Notes under the pieces: model-generated
What the model was told of the DNA's origin: nothing
Seen by the model: the letters and a program-made list of their open reading frames with translations, nothing else
Database searches by the model: none
Shown: one piece after another, positions 10,560 to 24,267 of the stretch
Position numbering within the stretch: the first letter of the stretch is position 1
Layout: every line of letters starts with the position of its first letter
Position numbers and translations under genes: made by a program
DNA from: Marasmius tenuissimus
Lineage: Eukaryota > Basidiomycota > Agaricomycetes > Agaricales > Marasmiaceae
Length of the DNA: 64,000 nt
Direction: 5' to 3'
NCBI GenBank assembly: GCA_029532415.1
Contig: JAQOTA010000016.1
Location: 474,171-538,170, forward strand

Positions 10560-12100
10560 GGTCGTGGGTCCAAAGTGGAGTACGGCGTTCAAACAAAAGA
10601 AAAAGATATGATTGACAATCTCCTGCGTCCGTTAACCACCTAAAGGTCGAAATAGAGAAGCGCCAGGACCAACTTCTGGATTCCAACTTCCGGTCCGATC
10701 TTACGGGACAAAAATCAGTGTTGCTGTGAATCGAGGGTCCAAGGAGGCCTTGTGAACGAGGAACGAACCTAACGTATACCCGCTAGGTCTTCTGCCTTCC
10801 CTTCTCATGTCAGTCACTCTTTCTTGGTGGCACCGTGATTGCTATTGCTTCTCCTTTCGAGTTTTCACAAACAGCGGGTTTTCGGTATTGAAACATCTAA
10901 ATGTGAAATTACTTCCTCTGTTCTATGGCTAAGCAGATTTCATAGAGTCTAGATCTTAACTAGTAAACACGATGGGGGGGGCATTTTTCAGGCTTGCCTG
11001 CCTCCCTTTCACGCAAACTCACAAAACCGAATCTAATGTAAAAAACAGACTACAAGTTCCGTGATTTCTCATGATACCAAAGCTCCGTCTCCGTGTCCCT
11101 TCTTTAGCTTCAGAGCGGGACATCACTCCCCGGTAGTGGGTCCATTGTTGTTGACGGTGGAGTACGGCGTTCAAACAAGATAAGACAAAAAAAGATCGAG
11201 CCCATCGACGTGAGCTCTCCTGTCCCCGTTGACCATACTCTGAGCCTTCCGGTCCGATTCGACGACTCGGAAACCGTTGTAGTGGAATCGAGGGTTGTGA
11301 GCAAGGAACGAACCGACGAACTTAACGTATACCCGTTGACCTTCTCATGTCAATCACCGTGATTCACTTCTTTTCACTTCACAAACAGCGGGTTTTCGGT
11401 ATTGAAGTAGCTTTGAAAACATCTAAATAGTGTGAGATCAAGTACTTCCTCCGGGTTCCCACTGTAACTCAAGCTCCGTGTCCTCTTCCTAAGTAGATTT
11501 GATTAGTGCCACTAGATCCTGGAGACTGGCTCGATTTCTCTGTTCTCACTTTTCACGAAAAATCACAAAAATCAAACCGGTCAAAGCCAAACAGGAATTA
11601 CTTCTAAAGCTCCTCCATCGGTGTGGAGACGGCGTTCAAAACATTTGAAAAAAAAAAAAAAAAAGAGTAAAGAAGGTCAAGTCTGTCGACGTGAACTCGT
11701 CGACCTCTGAACCTTCCGACAATCTACGGGAAAACCGTTGCTGTGAATCGAGGGGGGGGGTGTTCCAAGGAAGACTTTCAATAGGCCTTGTGAGAGCAAG
11801 GAACGACCGAACAAACTTGCCGTACAACCTCTTCTCTCATGTTCCATGTCTCATGTCAGTTCCTGCCATGGTCCTTAGTGGCATGATGATTTCCTTCCTC
11901 AGTCGGACTCGAGTCCAACAGCCCGCGTGTGAACGCGTTTAGCTTGAGCCTCCGTGTGTCTTCTTCTCTCCTTCTCATGTGTCCCTTGGTACGAGCTTCT
12001 TCGGAATAACGCCCGCATGCGCCCTTAACTAATACCAAGAGATCTAGAAAACCGACTCCGTGTCTTCTCATAGTGCTATATCCTCAATTTCCCACTTTCA
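10560..12100. repeat. degenerate repeat family, three or more copies
   Basis: GGAGTACGGCGTTCAAACAA occurs near 10577 and 11160 and as a weaker version near 11624. Each is followed by a block with CCTTCCG...CGATC or CTACGGG, a CGAGGGT-like stretch, GAACGAACC...AACGTATACCC (near 10763 and 11306) and AACAGCGGGTTTTCGGTATTG (near 10872 and 11386). A TAGATC-like stretch closes the copies (near 10949, 11512 and 12040). Spacing is about 470-580 bp. No frame is conserved between copies. Confidence 0.75.
11648..11665. repeat. A homopolymer tract
   Basis: An uninterrupted run of about 18 A residues inside the degenerate repeat family. Seen directly; its exact length in an assembly may be unreliable. 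Confidence 0.8.
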
Positions 12101-12559
12101 CAGAAATTCACACCGCCGGGGTGGCGGTCAGTTTCACGAATCAAGCAGAGCTTCGGAATTCAATCGGGACTAGGTAGGACCCGCATGAGTGGCAGATCCC
12201 AGTGAACACAAGACCCCTACTTCAATATCAAAAAAAAACAAACAGTGATTTAGAGGCTTCTCCCTCTCATGTCACTAGGCGAAGTTTTCATTTCCCTTAG
12301 CAGCGGTACGACCGTCGAAGCTTCATTGATTTCATTGTATTGAGGGGTCAGTCGGTCACGACGGTTTTCTGTCCTCATGAGCATGAAACACCGTCCGACA
12401 AAACGTACAAACCGGGACTAGGAATTGAGCCCGCTGCTCGATGGTGTCCAAGAATCGCAAACCGAGTATGGTTCCTAGTGATTCTGATGAGTGATTCCCA
12501 CCCTTGATTATCAGCCACCACAAGCGCCAGTAACCACCCGCTGCGCAGGCTACATACAT

Positions 12560-13710
12560 ACCCACGAAATTCTCGTACTCGCATTCCTCATGTCTGTTTT
12601 TTTTCTCTTACTCTTAGCTTGTTGAAGAATTAGAACCGCCAATCATGAATATTGAAATGTTGGTCCAATTTCCGACTTCTGAAAATGAGGCACCCGACTC
12701 GCGATATGAGTCCGTCCACGATATTCTCGTATTCGCATCTTGTATGTTTTAATCAACGTCTTCTCTCTCTCGGAGCCTGAAGCGCTAATCAGGACTCTTT
12801 AGAAGACTGGTCGTCCCAATTGTCCGAATAACCCAAAAACCCTCACCCACCGACACGGATACCGATTCCAGTGGATCCATATAGTCCCCGACTCGATCGT
12901 CAATCATTGACGTCGTCGTCCATAACACAAAATGCACATTCAATGATATATAACCCAGAGGAAAAGATTCGGCAGGGAGGATGATCGACTTCCCTGGGTG
13001 CTTGAGCACCTCCGGCGAATTTCTTGGATATATTCCGCTAACCCACTTCCCTCCGAGCGACAGTGGCCAAGGGCTGACGACGAATAATGAGCTCACCCCT
13101 CCGATATCCGATTCTAGTGGTTCACAACGTACATACATACATACCCCGCCGCCTCATCGACGACTCGGAAACGATCGACAACCGACAACCGACGATTTTT
13201 ATTTAATCTAACCCAATAACTGTCACTAAACGCTGGACAACTGGGACCGGGAAGCATCAGACAGACAGGACGCATGGAAGGTGATTAACCACTCTTTCCC
13301 CCTTTTTCTCCCCCTTCCCGGCGAATTTCTCGGACACATACATTGCCTTTCCCTGCCTGCCTAAGCGGTGAAGCGAACTGGCAAACAAAATGCCACACTG
13401 AAGTCTGACAGCGACTAGTCGGACTCGTACGCGCGCAATTTCGAACTTCTGTGATTTCTGTGGCTTGATACCTTGGGAAATCCGAGTCGGATAAGTCACG
13501 GTGGCTTTGATCTCGAGAAAAAAAAAACACGGCGGCCTCAGCTATGTAGCTGCTGTAGTATCAAGGCTGGCAGTTTACCCAGCCCAGCGTCAAATATCAT
13601 CTGGACCACCATCACCGTAACAGCAGAAATCATAACGATAGTGATCCACCGGACGAGGTAATTACAGCTGTCCTTTCCCTGAGCGCTAAAGTCCTCCGGC
13701 GAATTTCTCG
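12560..13710. repeat. short shared motifs, decayed repeats
   Basis: A phrase like CACGA(A)ATTCTCGTAYTCGCAT occurs near 12563 and 12716. The phrase CCGGCGAATTTCTyGGA occurs near 13012, 13318 and 13692. The intervening sequence also shows patchy similarity. These look like remnants of one more dispersed repeat. Confidence 0.6.
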
Positions 13711-16700
13711 GACTCGCGTCCAGAGTTACATACTCGTGTAACGAAACCTCCCAAGCTTAAGGGCCAAGCCACAGCCGCAGTCGACGACGTTTCTGATTGT
13801 AATTTTGTGATTTTGGGCCCGGAATCGGGAGAGGGGGGGCGAGGGGGGCCCAATATCGAGAAAATAGTCGACTCGGGGCCTGAAGGTGGCGTTTAATTGG
13901 TGGCAATACATACGACTACGATGTTCAGCTACCTGGGGGTCGCATTGACCTTCCCATCGCTTCATCGCTATCGCTGATGACGGGTAAAAAAATGCTGCTG
14001 CGTCAATACTGGTCGATGATTCACGTTTCGTGGCAGCTATTTAATACCAGCATTTATTGCCCAGCCTTCCTTGACGAGCGCTTAATGCTCTTCAACACTC
14101 AGGAGTCCCTGAGCCGCTATTGTAACGTTGAACGAGCACAAAACACCTATAAAATAACAAACACCTTCAAACCCATTCTTTCCCGGGACCAGAATACCTA
14201 TTCCTCTCAGCTTCGTTAATCATCACGACAATTTACAAACGACCCGAATAGAAGATAGCGATAAATTCGGGGGGTCCGTCGTACATACGCGCTTGCGGCG
14301 TTACGACAGATATAACATAACTTCAATTTAATTAGTCGGGTCTGCCACCCTAGTTTCTATGTTGTGATTTCGTGATTTACTTACCGGACTTGGAAGGTCC
14401 CTCGACTAGGGACTGGGACTGGACAGCAACAGGTTACAGCGCAACGTCGAGCAATTTGAACTTGAAAGACGGGACGGGTGGGTGAATTGCTTCCCCGAAA
14501 GCCCCTACGAGAGTCTAGAGTCCAGAGTCCTGGACGCCCATCCAACTGAGCGGTATCCCCGGTATGTTATATGTAAAAAAAAAAACATAACAACCCGCAG
14601 CTGTGAAAAACGCTAGGGCACTCGGGACTCCTCAAAAGTTTAGTCAAAAATAAAATCCTTTTGACAGCCTTCAGGCTCAGACCAAGAATCTCACGTCCCA
14701 CCACATACTATATACCACACACACACACACATCAAACCACATACCGTATACCGACGGTGACACATCCCACAAAATCCGGTCCCGCGCTCCTTCGCCCCTC
14801 GCCTTTCGTCCGCCCCCCCTCTGAATATCAAGCTTCTCCCACAAGGTTTGCATCACCACTGTCTGGATCTACTGTTGGTATCATCCAACTGCCAGTGACC
14901 CTTAACATCCCTTCAATTCCGCCGGAAAAAGACACTGGAGGCCGGGTCTCAGTGGTGCTAAAGCAACCATCTATCAAGAACGAAAAGAAGTCCTCAGCCT
15001 CCAGGTACTAGGCGATATTAGTAGAACACTTCCACACGGTGGCGTGGTGCGACCGTATTGAAGACTCAAAGACTCAAAAAGCTTCTATGCCCCTACACTT
15101 GTCTTGTCCCTTATTCCTCACCCTCACCTTTTATACCGGAAGATGAGAGTAAGGCCAAGTATCAAACTCTAAAAAATAGAATACAGAATGTTGAAGTTTG
15201 ATGGAACGTATCAAGTCAACCTGAGCGTCGTCGATCTAATGGTTAGTGAGTCATCGTGAGTGTATTTGCAGGAAATGCCGACCTAGTCGTCCCATCCTCA
15301 CGTCGGAGTGACCCGCTCATGAGTGATGGAGAAAGCCTGAGAGAGAGAGGGAGTGAGGGAGATAGTGCGGAGCCCGGATATTCACTCTAGTGCAGTGCGG
15401 GAGGGAAGGAGCAGAGTCGTATACACTCTCTACTCAGTTGCTAGTAACACCACCACCAACACCACCATCAGAAGAAAAAACATACCTCCTTAGGCAAGGC
15501 CGCAAAGAGCTCCCGCCGATTCCAACTCCTCCACCGGCATGTGGGCGTAGGCATAGGCATCATTCTCAATCGTATTACCCTCGAACCTTAAAGCTTCAAT
15601 TTAGATTCGGCCTCAGATCTCAAATGTGTGAGTCCATCCCAACAACCTGAATCCTGTCCACTCACAATCGTGTATCACGAATCAGCGGACCCACACGGGG
15701 ACATGGCAGCAATCTCAGACGGGGCGCCGGGGACGTAACTAGAAGCCAAACGCAACGAATGAGTCAGCGGTCCAAGCAAGCAATCAAAGCATTCTAAGTA
15801 TGTAAACCTGCGCTTCCACGTCGCTTCAGTGGGGACCCACAACTCCAAGCGCTGGGAGGGATCTTATTGTTCAATAGAATCACCCTTCGCATTGTGCTTA
15901 CACTATCAATTCAGTGAGGACAATGGGTCTCCTGTAGCCGGCGGACAAAGGATGACTGGACAATGTAGAAACAGCCGAAGAAGAGCTTGAGGCATCACGC
16001 TTGAACTCCTCGGTTTTGTGATTCTCTGTGATATGCTTGTCTCGCCACTCATCAAGAGTTCAGGATAGCACTTGCTGTACTACGAGCCGATTTGAATGTC
16101 GATTGTCCATCGACAGCCCTAGCCACTTCGTTTGGAATGACACACTAGTGCCACTGCCGACACTTGTATCACACGTTCATATTCACAGTCAAGCTAGTAG
16201 CTAGTGGCCGCCTCCTGCTTATTGCGGCAGTTTCATCGTGAGCGCAGTCCCTTGGCCACGAGAGCGAGCCGATTCCGCATTGTTAGCCGGCGGGTCGCGA
16301 CTCTCAGAGCTTTCCAGCTGCTGACTTAAAGCCACTGACCTTGTCAGCTGCTATAATTTCTACTAGTCTGACAGCCTTCATTATGTGCTGTATTAAAAGG
16401 TCAACGCACGGACGCCAGGTACCTGAGCCACACTATTTCACGTTGCTGCCGGACCGTTGTAGGGTGTAGCCACGAGCTTGGAGTGAAAGGCAGAATGAAT
16501 GAAGCGTACGACGACCCGGACGCCCTGAGCCCTTCGCTGTTCGAAGACACCACCATCACTGATTACTGACCGCTGAGTATCAAAATGTGATATTTTTGGT
16601 AACGTGCGTGTGTGCCTCGACTTTTGGGACGTGATCGTTGTGTCCCTTCAAAATTGATGAGTTTAGGGACCACGCCACAACTCCTGGAAGCAGCTGAGTA

Positions 16701-19700
16701 ACCACTGCGGGGAGACGAGTCCAAGATCCTTTGGCAAATCTACATTGAAACGATACAACGCCGGACTTATAGTTCAACCACCTCAAGGACTTCTTGATAA
16801 ATTTCTGATTTCGATGCACCACGCAGCACGGACGACGCATGCATTGCTCCAAATGCAACACCGTACGGTCCTTACGAAAAGCTATGGTTCTTGTCTTATA
16901 CCGAACTTGTCTCAACGCTCACACGACTGGTCTGTGTCGTCCGTCCGTCGGGACCGAGCCCCTCACTTCAGCAAGAAAGGGACGCACGTCGCAAAACGCG
17001 ATGTCAAAAACAAAATGACCTGCTCAACTCCAGCTTCACGTTCTACTACCCCTTGATCATTGACATGATGAACACCTCATCGGCTCGCCAGGACACTACT
17101 CAAGATCCCGGACCTAGTAAGCTACTAGAGATCAATCCTCAAAGTCGCACTCGCAGCGCCAGCACCAAACGTTATGGGAAGGATCGAAGAATGTTCATAA
17201 CCTTTCACGGTGATATGAAAAGGGACTAGCTTCACTTTGGAGCTGTATTTCGGAAAGCCCCGCAGACTCGGAAGTTACCGAACCTGCCCCAATCTCCTTT
17301 GCGACTCTCCGATTCCCAGCCGAGTTTGCACTTTCGACGAAGGTTTCCAGTTATAGGCTATTGGCTACTTGCACCGACACGAAGGTGGTTGAAGGATCGT
17401 GTGCCAGATTCACTTTGCCACTTGATGCAGGCCGGCAGAACGGCAGGGTGTTCGATCGACGATTTTTGATGTGTTCTTCGGGAGTAACCGAAATGAAAGG
17501 GGTCATAGGTTCACCGTTCGCAGGTTGCCAGACGTTGGCTCCATGGCTATCATCAACTCCAAAGTCTATAGATATGCGGTGCTAAAAACGCGTCAAGCCG
17601 TCACTCGTTGAGTCGCAGCTGATAGAATACGACTATAGTTGATGGTTGGTGGCTGTGGGACTCTATGTCTAATTCTATTTTCATGAACGTGGGCGTGAGG
17701 AGTGATCCTGAGGTCGTGTTCACTTGCGATTGTGGGGCCTTCAAGCAAGTTCGGGGGTGTCTAGATCAGGTATGATGCATGAGAGACACCCTTTGTCCGA
17801 GGACGAAGCATCACAGTCTAACTAGGGTGTCCAGGGCCGGAAGCTGACAAGAATTCGCAGTCCCGGGTCTCTAGTACTATATCGAGGCCAAAGCTGTCTC
17901 TGCTTCCCTTCTCTAGCGAGGATTTCTGGGGTGGTTGAAATGCCACATTTATTCTGGACCCGTCAAGGTTAGCTATCCATTATTCAACCCAATTAGAACC
18001 AAAACGCCCCCGAAACGTTCTCCCCCAACTCGTTTCCCTCTCTCGGTGATTTGCCCCTCCCGCTGGCAGTCTTACAGTTCAATGACAGCCTACAGGATGT
18101 GATTCACGCGCTTTTTAACTTCGAGCATTTCACACCACATCCGCTGATTCATGAAAGGCTACCGGCATTGTCCAAGCTGAGGTCTTCCTTTTATTCACAC
18201 AGCTTTGGTAGGAAAATCGGGGGTAGCTCCACGCGGGAACAGATTCGATTGGATTGATTGATGGGGATGACCGGACAAGCTGCTCTAGTGTCTCAGTTCT
18301 CAGTTCAGGACTTCTTTCCGACTGTTTCTTGTCATTGGTTAGTGAAGGGACACGAGTGGATACTCGCCAACCATTGACATCGTAATTGATCTGGAGCACT
18401 GGCCAGTGGCTGGTGGCATCGCTCTGTCGTACCGAACAAACGTGTATCAGTCTCACCCACGACTTCATAGGGACTGTACCTCACGAGATCATGCAAGAAG
18501 GTCTTGTTTTGTGCTCAGGACAACTTACATCTTACCTCGGTACCTATGACTAACTGCTGAGCTGAAAAACGCCAAAAAAAAAAAAAAACTGGGTCAAGCT
18601 CGTGACGCGTCAGTATCTCAGTACGAAATGATAAAGGCAATTCCGGTATTTTAGCAGTCAAATAATTGAATACTGAATTATCCTCCCTATTTCGCACCAA
18701 ATTTCTGGTCCTCGTTCCTCCTCGTACGAAAGCCGAGAGCTCAAAGCGTTAAATCTTGACGCCCGTAGGCTCGGCAAGTAGATGTAGATGCTTTGACCCT
18801 GTGGCGTGGTCGCTTAGCATTGTAAGCAAGGCGCTTGCCCACATACGTATTTAAGTTCAGCCAAGTCATCAGCCGGCCTGTATGCTCGAGTTATATCTTC
18901 AGGGTCAATGTGTGCGCTGGCAAACTTGTTCCTTACAAGACGATTACAGGGGGGGAATCTTGATATTGAATGTGACGTTGCGACCGGGGATGTGATTGCG
19001 CAGTTGGGGATCCACAATGACTGTTCGTTAACGCGTCAACGTACTTATCCGAAAACGCGTACACGATACGCACACAAGCCCGCCTCCGACAGACGCGAAG
19101 GCGCTTATGATACCAGAGAGCTAATCCTTTAGAAAATCCCGAACTTTTTTCTCCCCTTTCTGCCCCTCCCGCGCCCGATAATTTGCCAGCGAGATAAGAC
19201 GGCTTTAAAGGTGGAAAGGCCGGGAAGTGCAACACTGAATAAAATGTCAATTTTTACGCAAATTTACACTTGAGTCGCTTAGCGCTTACACAACTCTCAG
19301 GACAGGGAGCCCTGTACACAGCCGAACAGTTCAGCCACTTGAACGGGAAGTGGTAAAAGCGCACTTGTCTAATAATTGAAGGCCCCTCCCGCTTCCTCCC
19401 GCTGGTCGTACATACTTATTTTTTTGTGGATTCATAATGCCGCCCAAGGTAGAATACTGATAGTATATTGAGCCTCGAAAACAGGGTTGCCTACAGGAAC
19501 GGTGAGAACGGCTGGACCGAGTCAGATGGTGATCAAGATGCAAGATTGGCATTGCCTGAGAGATACCTCTGCAGCTCGATCTGCTCAATGAAAAGAACAA
19601 CCCAATTCGAAAGGGAAGTTTAAGTGACTCAACTCACCGCGAGGACAGGAACCTACGGGGGAGCAATCGAGAGGGGATATCTATCGAATGACCGCCGTCG

Positions 19701-22700
19701 TTGGCGACAACGTCTGCGGCACCCAAGACGGCACCGGGATGGGAAGTCTCTGGCTTAGGATCGTAAGCGGCACCAGTGGGGGAGCAATCAGGAAGCAATA
19801 CCAAGGCAGAGACCCTCGAATCAACACTCAGCGCAGCATCGAAGACTCGTATGAGGAAGAATTTACCCAACCGCGCGGCTGCAAGGAACAGCGTGTGCCC
19901 CTCGCTCAGAATCGAGTGAGAAAATATATTGTACGATGACCAGCGACGTCTGTGGCGACGTCGATGGCGCTTGTGCGTGAGCAGCCCATACCTATGATCA
20001 GCCTAATCATCTCCCCATCCTGATCCACCCCCTACCCTTCCCTGTCCCTACAGCTCCCTACAGCTCCCTAAGACACACACGATCAAGCGACAAGGGTCCG
20101 CAATTAGTGCCAAGCCACTGCCACAACTTCACGGTAGTATGTTATGGCTTTGATCGTGGTCAATTTCAAAACCTGACGACGACGACAGCAAGTGCTTTTC
20201 ATACGAGCGGTATTAAACCAATTCAGTTTCGGTTTTGTCGTCCTGGTTGACCGTTGTCGAGGATAGGGATCTAGTTCAAGCATGTTACAAGTTTAACCTG
20301 ACATATTGGGAGCATATGACTTCGGACCCAGCGTATCATTAAATGAGAAACGTACAAAGCAACATAGAGAACATACCGATACCCTATGGCCGGTGACCGG
20401 TGACCCATCCTGAACCGTGCCTATGTAAATTGCCACGCATTCATAGTACACCAAATCTCGAAGTTAAGCGCTTATCCCCGCACCTCGTTCAATGAGACTA
20501 ACAGAATAGAATCAAGGACATTCGGACACGGAACATGGGACGAGGGAACATACAACAAGGAGGGGCACATGGTTCGAGAAGCGTAGAGGTACAAAAAGTT
20601 CCACTGAATTGAGAATGTCGTTCAGGTTCCTCTTCACGCAATTGAAGGTAAGTGACTTCTCGAGGTGAGGGATAATCGCTATACATTCGGTAATGGCGAA
20701 CGACAGGGTTCAGATTCTGGGGACTACCCAGAGCATACCAGCAGAAGCACAAGCCTAGCATTCAGGAGTGGGAATATAATCTCTACAGGACGAGAAGCTT
20801 GGTCGATACACACCCGGTGGTAGGCACAGACAGGCTACCGTATGGATATGATATCGATGAGAGCGCCCAGTGGCCCAATGGCCCAACGGTTCCGTGGCTA
20901 GGTGGCTCGGCAAAGCTTGAGTAATTGTTATAGAAGATGGTCTCGAATGACCTCAAGGTTGTGGGTCAACAGGGTTTGCAGGCCTGGACTGTCTCCTTTA
21001 CTGGTACTCATCCACAGAGATAACGTAACCACGTGCGATTCGGATCTGAATTGACACGAGCATAGATGATAGACAGCGTCTAGTCTCTCAGTAATACAAG
21101 GCAGCAAGTCCCGACTCCCACCAAACTTGAGGTCCGAGATAAGGTACAGGCGAGGCCCTTCTGAGAGAGGAGTTACTTAGTCCAACCAGAGCGCTGCCTG
21201 GAATACGCCATGAGTAGATAAAGCAACTTGAGGAATACATACCATTAGGGAAGCGGAACAGGACTGGAACCTGGGAAATCGACAGAGAAAAATAGAACAA
21301 ATGAGACAAAGATGACACTGGAAAGAGAGAAAGGCGAAAAATAGAACAAGACCCGTCCCCCGGGTAACTGCACCTGCAAGCCACAAAGCGCTGCGACAGA
21401 CCGCGTTGCCCAGGACCCTTGAAGATGTCTAAATGCAGCAAAGAGGAAAAAATGGAGAGACCTGAGGGAGTGTAATAGCCACCCCAGACCCCGAATGGTT
21501 GAACGCATTAACAGAATCCCTGAATAGTGAAACATCCTGTATCGTCAGCATTCGGTCGCAGTATTGTCCGTACCGCACCGGTCCCGCAGCTAGCTGTTGC
21601 TTTTGCATTCTTGTCATTTACAGTATGTAGTGAGTATATTCATCATCATTCCACCCTTCAGCCTCCCAACCTGCGAGACTAGGCCTATGGTACCTACCTC
21701 CTTAAAATAGAGAAGCCCACGAGTCGAGTCCCCACAACATAAGAACAGGAATACATACGCACCTATCGCAATACCATTCAGCTTGCCAGAGATAGAGATT
21801 CCAAAAAAAAAAGTCCGTTTCGCGGCTTACGGGTATCCTCCCCACTCCAAAGCCCCAAGCCGTCGCCCCCCGCCCTCCCCCGCTTCGGTTAATGGCAAAA
21901 TCCTCCTCCCGGTTTTCGAAATCGCCAAGTCGCAGGTTGAGGCCGGCGCGAGTATTTCGCAAAACATATCGAAAGGAACTACCGCGTCGCGTAACCACTT
22001 ACTGTAACAAAACCCGTTTCGAAATCCACCCTCGTCCAAAATTGCACCTTTTAAATTCGATCACAACAGGGCCCGTTGAGTAAGCCTGAATGAGCCTGAT
22101 TAGCGACCCGTCATGGCCCTGTTGCTCAGATCAGGAGTCCATTCCCCCATTCTACTTTTGTATGTCATCGCGATTTGGGCGTTAAGCTATTCCAAACTGA
22201 GAAAAGAGATATGATAGGGAGAGATCTAAGAAATGATTAGTGATTAGACATCGGGATGTACGGTAAATTTTAACGAGAGCGAACGGTAAAAATATGCGTG
22301 GTGGAGAAAATGGGTGATGATGATGGTCCAGGGGAACTCAAAGAAACGCCTATCGAAAATTCCAGAAAATCAACCAGTGCATTTGTTCGGAAAGAAACGA
22401 GTAGAAGAAAGAAGATTGTCTTTCCAAAAGGGAAGCCATCTACTCTGTAAACAGTTCCAATGGCAACACACGCGGCACGAGCACATAAAGAGGCAACTAC
22501 TCACCAACAGACTGGCTCATTGACATTGACACCCAGGGTGTGAGAGAGCCTCGTGTCGTGACGAGCAAACGTGCTGAGTGAGCGCATCTAGCCACTTCAA
22601 CCACCGAAGCAATAGAGAAGCGGTAAGCCGGGATGTGCGGTAAGATGATAGATGAGAATTATGAGAGAGGCAAGGAAGATCAGAGAAGGCTCTGCGTCTA

Positions 22701-23500
22701 GGGAGACAAACAAGATACCTGAGCCCGAAGAAACGTGTCTCGGAACGAACAAGTGGGTAAGTAGGAGTCGGAAGGCAGAAGGAGGAGTTTGACTAGAGCA
22801 AAAAGAACATGTCCATGAGAGACTCAAGACTCAAGAAAACCAGTACAATGGGCAACTGTATAGAATTGAACAGGGCAACGCGGGGCAGAGAGGGATGGTA
22901 TGTTAAAATTTAAGCCATGAATGAGATGCAGAACAACATACGCAGCTGGGCAAAGTGCGATTTGAAATTTGAGTCCTTCGAGAACAAGTCAGTATGAGCG
23001 TTTAATAAATTCAGGCGGCATTTCGATTGGTCGGTATTTGCCGGGAAGTAGAAATATCAATTTCCAACACGTCCAGCTGTCCAACAAACCATCTCATCCA
23101 AAGTTTCTACGTCTGTTGGCACTAGGATCAAAACCTTATGAGCACGAACCGCGAACCACTCGCGACCCCCTCATCTCCATCCCTGAAAAACAAATCCGGG
23201 CCGCGAGCGAGAACGGTATAGAAACGAAGAGCCCACACGTGCGTCTCAGTTACCGTCTACTTCCCAGTGGTTCTATTCGCATAGGCATCTAATTCGCCGG
23301 CATGGGTGGGTCCGCAAATCGTCTCCCCAAATGTATCGCAAGGGAGATCGCGCTCACTGGCAGGAAGCTGTGCGACGGAAGGAGGAAGTCGGTGAAGCGT
23401 GGTACAGTCAGGGAAGCTAGAGCTGAGACATCCGTGACCCATTAGCTAGACAGGCGAGAAGAAGGGTTTGTTAGATCCAAAACCAAAACCCCTTGGCGTC
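13711..23500. other. long gene-free stretch
   Basis: About 9.8 kb without a gene I can support. Open frames are short, lack family signatures and do not extend through plausible splice sites. Local features are a CA microsatellite (14716-14730), A tracts (near 14576 and 18575) and two to three copies of an 11-bp CCCTACAGCT-type repeat (near 20046-20071). No tRNA, rRNA or transposon protein was recognised. Non-coding transcripts cannot be excluded. Confidence 0.5.
14716..14730. repeat. CA microsatellite
   Basis: Seven to eight CA units in tandem, seen directly. Confidence 0.85.
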
Positions 23501-23501
23501 T

Positions 23502-24228
23502 TTGACACTGGAAAACTTGGATACAGCCAAGCCAGGCGAGCCACCGGAACCTCAACTTCTCAACTTCTCAACTACTCAACCCCACAAGTAAGAAAAGCGA
23601 CAGTCGCGTCCTCAGCGCAGAGTCGGAAGCAACGCCATACTCGGGCCTTCGGCTACTAAGCACCAATCGCCTTTCACCACTTTGCTGGATACAGGATGGC
23701 TCAGTAACCCCATAAAAAAGTCGATTGGACTCAGGGTCGTGCATCGCCAGTCGCTCTTCTGGTAATTCAGAGAAGTTTGCGAAGGGACGGCCTAACTACT
23801 ACCTACTCAATCTCGAATAGGCGGGGCGGTATTCTGTGCGGCATGTTGCTCACTGTGGGAAGCTTGCCGATGGTTGGGACCACTATTAGTATTTGATGAC
23901 ATCGAAGTTCAAGTGACTTTAAACAACTACGTAGACCGGTTGGAATGTTTGAAAGGTAGAACGTACCTGAACAGCAAAACGCTCGAGGCCCACCGGTCCT
24001 GTCCGAAGGGGAGGACGATGCCACAAACCCTGGGACACGGGGAGAAGACCAGTGAAATGAACATTGTTCGGGGCGCAGGAAACTTGAAGCCGTCGGGCGA
24101 GAGCGGAGCCGTCCCAATCGTAGACACATAGGACTCGAAGCCGTAACGCGGTTGATTATCACCAGGTATGAAAGACGTTATTCCTATAGTATGTGAACTT
24201 TATGATGCCAACCCAGCTTCTACCGACG
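23502..24228. repeat. diverged direct repeat, copy 1
   Basis: This ~725-bp segment matches the segment at 24268-24948 in order. Shared landmarks are TGACACTGGA, GGAACCTCAACTTCTCAACT, ACTCAACCCCACAAGTAA, TACTCGGGCCTTCGGCTACT, CAGTT or AAGTTTGCGAAGG, GGCGGTATTyTGTGCGG, GATATCGAAG or GACATCGAAG with TCAAGTGACT, GAAAGGTAGAACGTACCTGA, ATGAACATTGTTCGG, GCCGTCCCAATCG and AAGACGTTAT. Identity in the anchor blocks is high, but gaps between them differ. Neither copy keeps an open frame, so it is not a duplicated intact gene. Confidence 0.85.
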
Positions 24229-24267
24229 GGCCTTTAAGCCGAATGTCGGCTCTTGAAGCTTGAAGCT

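Noticed and set aside
9985..13710. LTR retrotransposon remnants as source of the repeats
   Set aside because: No reverse transcriptase, integrase, protease or Gag motif, no clear LTR ends or target duplications could be seen on either strand.
20445..20475. Short similarity to the internal part of 5S rRNA (AAATCTCGAAGTTAAGC)
   Set aside because: Only about 16 bases fit; the flanking stems and the rest of the 5S gene are absent.
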